Assembly: GCA_017612555.1 (NCBI GenBank)
Contig: JAGAFR010000085.1
Span: forward strand, 1 to 64,000
Direction of reading: 5' to 3'
Source of the DNA: Lachnospiraceae bacterium
GTDB lineage: Bacteria; Bacillota; Clostridia; Lachnospirales; Lachnospiraceae
DNA length: 64,000 nt
The notes beneath the pieces were generated by a model. It had not been told where the DNA came from and did no database searches. It saw only the letters and a list, made by a program, of their open reading frames with translations. How positions within the stretch are numbered: the stretch's first letter is position 1; each line of letters opens with the position of its first letter. A program made the translations under genes and the position numbers. Below are positions 62,672 to 64,000 of this stretch, piece after piece.

Positions 62672-63720
62672 TACTGTTTTTTCAGTGATTTTTTCTTGCG
62701 TGCTATCACGATCGACTGTACCACAAGGAACAGACATAACATTCCGGCAACCGTGATACCCGTCCACCAAGCCTGATCGAATCCGGCTGAGGATACTATG
62801 CTCTGGATAGTTGCAAGCGAGAGCACACCGAACAGAGTTCCGATGATGTTTCCGACTCCTCCCGTCAGCATCGTACCTCCGATGATCGATGAAGCAATGG
62901 CGTTCATCTCTGCACCCGATGCATGACTGGCCGCTCCGGATCCTACATGCAGGAAGTATACGTACCCGCCTATGCCCGCAAGCAGTCCGCACATAAGATG
63001 TGCGAAAAACTTCGTACGCTTTACATTGATACCGAGCATAAGTGCGCTCGTTTTGTTACCGCCCACAGCATAGAACGAACGTCCAAGCTTTGTGTACCTG
63101 AGTACGAAGAACAGTATCAGCACGATAAGGAGTGCAACGAACACACCGATCTCGATCTTGGCGGGAACAAGCTTACCCTTTTTGTTGACCGTGCCGAGAA
63201 ATGCTATCCTGATAGGCTCTTTAAGCTTATTGAATGCTTCGTTCTCAACGTTGAACGGATTCGTGTGAACTATGGTCGTCATACCTCTTGCAAAGAACAT
63301 ACCTGCAAGAGATACGATGAACGGCTGTATATCAAGGTATGCGATAAGGTATCCCTGAACAAGACCGTATGCAAGACCTATTCCAAGCGCAATGAGCATG
63401 GACACTGCCACATTGCCCGGTGTCAGATTCTTCTCGGGGCTGAGCACATTCCTGTCAAGGTATACGGCACAGCACATGCTGACAAGCGCTGCAACACCAC
63501 CGACCGAGATATCGATGCTTCCGATGATCATGACCAGTGTAAGTCCGCATGCCATAAGGATCAGAGCCGCATTTGCATTCAGTATGTTAAGGAATGTCTG
63601 AAGCTTTAAGAAACCTTTCCCCTGAAAGATCATAGCTCCGATATACATCGCAAAGAAAACTACGATCGTGATCGTAAGGAGGATCGTGGTGTCGGATATA
63701 TTCTTTCGCTTCTTATCCAT
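62671..63720 (-). CDS. Sugar ABC transporter permease (RbsC/YjfF-like)
   Basis: A 349-residue inner-membrane permease of the BPD_transp_2 family with about nine to ten segments. It has the family motifs IGSIDISVGGVAALV, IVSLAGMFFARG, AVGGNKTSALMLGI and SIIGGTMLTGGVGN. It abuts a second permease gene upstream and overlaps the binding-protein gene downstream. The ATP-binding subunit is not in the window and is presumably encoded just beyond the edge. Confidence 0.95.
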   Translation of the reverse strand: MDKKRKNISDTTILLTITIVVFFAMYIGAMIFQGKGFLKLQTFLNILNANAALILMACGLTLVMIIGSIDISVGGVAALVSMCCAVYLDRNVLSPEKNLTPGNVAVSMLIALGIGLAYGLVQGYLIAYLDIQPFIVSLAGMFFARGMTTIVHTNPFNVENEAFNKLKEPIRIAFLGTVNKKGKLVPAKIEIGVFVALLIVLILFFVLRYTKLGRSFYAVGGNKTSALMLGINVKRTKFFAHLMCGLLAGIGGYVYFLHVGSGAASHASGAEMNAIASSIIGGTMLTGGVGNIIGTLFGVLSLATIQSIVSSAGFDQAWWTGITVAGMLCLFLVVQSIVIARKKKSLKKQ

Positions 63721-64000
63721 TTACGCCACCTCCTTCTTGGCCGTAAGCTTCTTGAACTGCGAGCCCAGCCATTCTCTTACCGTAGGTGCCGAGAATACGA
63801 CAAGTATTATAACTACAACAGCCTTATATGCCGACAGTGCATCCGAACTAACTTTCAGTTTGTAAAGCGTTGTCGTAAGGAACTGTATTACGTATGCACC
63901 GATTATCGATGCCCACATGTTAAACTTACCGCCTGAAAGCGGGTTTCCTCCAAGAGCTACGGCAAGGATCGCATCCATTTCGATATCTTTTGCGATGACC
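63721..64000 (-). CDS. Sugar ABC transporter permease, C-terminal part (cut by window edge)
   Basis: The reading frame stays open through the window edge (VIAKDIE precedes MDAILAVALGGNPLSGG), so the Met at 63978 is internal. The visible 93 residues match the C-terminal end of a second BPD_transp_2 permease, with the GGNPLSGGKFNMWASIIGAY motif and one or two further membrane segments. It pairs with the permease downstream to form a heterodimeric channel, as in the YtfT/YjfF transporter. Confidence 0.9.
   Translation of the reverse strand, partial: VIAKDIEMDAILAVALGGNPLSGGKFNMWASIIGAYVIQFLTTTLYKLKVSSDALSAYKAVVVIILVVFSAPTVREWLGSQFKKLTAKKEVA

Noticed and set aside
62672..62992. A 107-residue N-terminal extension of the binding lipoprotein frame
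   Set aside because: It lies over the permease gene, has no signal peptide, and the downstream ATG gives a proper lipoprotein signal.
1..64000. tRNA, rRNA, CRISPR arrays, insertion sequences, prophage or attachment sites
   Set aside because: I found no repeats, cloverleaf-like sequences, transposase or integrase genes that would support any of these.

Overview
The window is a stretch of bacterial chromosome in which essentially every supportable gene lies on the minus strand, so transcription runs from position 64000 down to 1. Gene content and order point to a Gram-positive anaerobe of the Clostridia, most likely Lachnospiraceae (Butyrivibrio/Lachnospira-like). The pointers are the mraZ-rsmH-ftsL-pbp-ftsW-ftsQ division cluster, the priA-def-fmt-yugP-rsmB-rlmN-stp-prkC-rsgA-rpe block, strong AGGAGG ribosome sites, extended -10 promoters, and an unusual density of cyclic-di-GMP and two-component proteins. 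I saw no rRNA, tRNA, CRISPR array, transposase or phage gene. The taxonomic call is inference from gene content.

Layout by region, using window coordinates and reading downwards in position. (1) 64000-56690: a sugar ABC transporter (two permeases, the first cut by the window edge, and a binding lipoprotein), an FGGY pentulose kinase and AraD, followed by a small unknown protein and a large DUF2298-type membrane protein. (2) 56657-45151: a signalling operon of seven genes. These are a FIST sensor protein, a remarkable [FeFe]-hydrogenase-like/GGDEF/EAL fusion, an acidic lipoprotein, XpaC, TelA, and two paralogous membrane GGDEF-EAL proteins of which one has lost catalytic EAL residues. (3) 45139-43486: a short operon with its own promoter encoding an EAL-HDOD protein and a 97-residue unknown, ending in a terminator. 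(4) 43474-22018: an almost gapless run of 20 genes. It starts with housekeeping genes (priA to rpe) and continues without a break into a surface-glycan block: a UbiA/DPPR-synthase-like prenyltransferase, two HAD phosphatases, two small EmrE-like transporters, an HMGL-type aldolase fusion, a ThDP enzyme, a GT2 transferase, a GT-C-like membrane protein and a DegT aminotransferase. It ends at a clear terminator. (5) 21979-18771: pheA (without ACT domain), a DAHP synthase gene and malQ. (6) 18740-7985: a promoter followed by a signalling operon. It holds an intact GGDEF receptor, a hybrid histidine kinase, a 1050-residue hybrid kinase carrying a DegV lipid-binding domain and HPt, a GGDEF paralogue with a destroyed active site, a fructosamine-kinase-like protein and a 70-residue protein. 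(7) 7957-6688: ychF with its own promoter and terminator. (8) 6589-62: the division cluster, driven by a promoter with a three-repeat MraZ operator; mraY, murD and murG are absent from their usual places.

The signalling parts look connected. One intact and one dead GGDEF protein, two intact EAL proteins plus one dead EAL paralogue and one EAL-HDOD protein, three degenerate GGDEF domains and two hybrid kinases sit in this 64 kb. Two of the sensors have unusual inputs: an H-cluster-like domain (H2 or redox) and a DegV fold (fatty acid). The glycan block suggests a lipid-linked pentose and a lipid-linked sugar made in the cytoplasm, flipped, and used outside the cell.
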